DNA of 14,845 nt from Alphaproteobacteria bacterium. GTDB taxonomy: Bacteria; Pseudomonadota; Alphaproteobacteria; Rhizobiales; Aestuariivirgaceae. The notes beneath the pieces were generated by a model, which did no database searches, was not told the origin of the DNA, and saw only the letters and a list, made by a program, of their open reading frames with translations. Position numbers and translations under genes: made by a program. Of this stretch, positions 14,185-14,845 are shown in pieces; positions within the stretch are counted from its first letter, which is position 1; the number at the start of each line of letters is the position of its first letter. The stretch is from contig JAGRLX010000367.1 of assembly GCA_020441605.1 (NCBI GenBank), positions 1 through 14,845 of the forward strand. Reading direction: 5' to 3'.

Positions 14185-14845
14185 CTAGCTGCGATAGGAA
14201 CCGTTGATATCGATGTAGCGATGGGTCAGGTCGCAGGTCCACACCGTGGCCTTGCCCTTGCCCACCCCGACGTCGGCCGCGATCAGAATATTGCGGCCCT
14301 TCATGTGCGGCATGATCTCGGCTTCCTTATAGGCGGGGTCACGCATGCCATTCCGGGCCACGGTGATTCCGCCGATGCGGATCCGCAGCTTGTCGCGCAC
14401 CGCCTTCTCGCCCGCCTTGCCGATGGCCATGACGATGCGGCCCCAATTGGCATCCTCGCCGGCGATCGCGGTCTTCACCAGCGGCGAATTGGCCACCGCC
14501 ATGGCGATACGGTGTGCCGCCTTGTCGCTCTCGGCACCGGTGATCGAGACCTCGATGAATTTCTCGGCCCCCTCGCCATCCTTGGCCACCTGCTGGGCGA
14601 GATCGAGACAGAGTGTGTCGAGGGCCTTGGCAAAGCCCTTGAGACGCGGGTCATCCGCCGACCTGAGACCCTTGGGCGGCTTTCCGGTGGCGAACATCAG
14701 CACCGTATCCGAGGTCGACGTGTCGCCGTCAACGGTGATGCAGTTGAAGCTTGTATTGACGCCACGGGTGAGGAGCTTCTGCAGCACCTTGGCCGGCAGC
14801 CCCGCATCGGTGAAGATGAACACCAGCATCGTCGCCATGTCGGGC
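14185..14845 (-). CDS. argJ: ArgJ, bifunctional ornithine acetyltransferase/N-acetylglutamate synthase, 5'-truncated (beta chain)
   Basis: This is the C-terminal 219 residues of ArgJ, open to the right window edge. It starts PDMATMLVF. ArgJ cuts itself between Ala and Thr of this motif, the Thr becoming the N-terminal nucleophile of the beta chain, so the window holds essentially the whole beta chain and two to four residues of alpha. Other marks are NTSFNCITVDGDTSTSD, EDANWGRIVMAIG, and the C-terminal DLTHRYIDINGSYRS. The enzyme transfers acetyl groups from N-acetylornithine to glutamate in arginine synthesis. It lies directly upstream of mutT in one transcript. The alpha chain lies beyond the window. 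Confidence 0.96.
   Translation of the reverse strand, partial: PDMATMLVFIFTDAGLPAKVLQKLLTRGVNTSFNCITVDGDTSTSDTVLMFATGKPPKGLRSADDPRLKGFAKALDTLCLDLAQQVAKDGEGAEKFIEVSITGAESDKAAHRIAMAVANSPLVKTAIAGEDANWGRIVMAIGKAGEKAVRDKLRIRIGGITVARNGMRDPAYKEAEIMPHMKGRNILIAADVGVGKGKATVWTCDLTHRYIDINGSYRS

Noticed and set aside
1..14845. Mobile elements, tRNA genes, CRISPR or defence systems
   Set aside because: Reading both strands showed no transposase, integrase, tRNA fold, repeat-spacer pattern or defence domain.

Overview
The window looks like a chromosomal stretch of an alphaproteobacterium, most likely of the order Hyphomicrobiales (Rhizobiales). Coding sequence is GC-rich with G/C-biased third positions. 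The BetA C-terminus, the AraD1/GguC-type protein, an NDUFAF5-like protein and the ComF, glutaredoxin, nitrilase, DUF1178 neighbourhood all resemble that group. The genus cannot be read from the sequence. No tRNA, rRNA, insertion sequence, phage gene or CRISPR array was found. No stretch above about 200 bases lacks a gene.

Left part (1-5156), nitrogen and amine metabolism. The 3' end of a choline-dehydrogenase-type GMC oxidoreductase (betA-like) meets a convergent D-amino-acid aminotransferase. Diverging from the latter is a two-gene operon: a class III PLP aminotransferase and a glutamine-synthetase-fold ligase of the gamma-glutamyl-amine (PuuA-like) type. Together these suggest use of amines, amino alcohols or D-amino acids, but the substrates are not fixed by the sequence.

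Middle part (5170-10356). A YqhA/UPF0114 membrane protein is convergent with the ligase gene and separated from it by a strong hairpin that looks like a two-way terminator. A proline-racemase-superfamily enzyme diverges from yqhA. Its two catalytic cysteine positions are Ser and Thr. After an AT-rich promoter/operator-like segment comes a tight operon araD1, dgoK, dgoA, SDR oxidoreductase. The last three genes overlap at their stop/start codons. DgoK and DgoA form the lower De Ley-Doudoroff route: 2-keto-3-deoxy-galactonate is phosphorylated, then cleaved to pyruvate and glyceraldehyde-3-phosphate. The SDR and AraD1-type enzymes probably work above or beside that route. No sugar-acid dehydratase gene (such as dgoD) is present here.

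Right part (10388-14845), housekeeping. On the minus strand comF, grxC, a nitrilase-family amidohydrolase and a DUF1178 zinc-ribbon protein form one compact operon with 4-base ATGA overlaps. An NDUFAF5-like methyltransferase-fold protein diverges from comF. It converges on mutT, which directly abuts argJ (TAG then ATG with no gap). The window edge falls almost exactly at the ArgJ self-cleavage site, so the visible part of argJ is essentially its beta chain.

The points most worth a second look are the Ser/Thr proline-racemase-like enzyme, the dgo-type operon with an AraD1 protein but no dehydratase, an SD-covering palindrome before the aminotransferase-ligase operon, two possible small ORFs (7970-8074 and upstream of 12914), and the NDUFAF5-like protein without a recognisable SAM loop.
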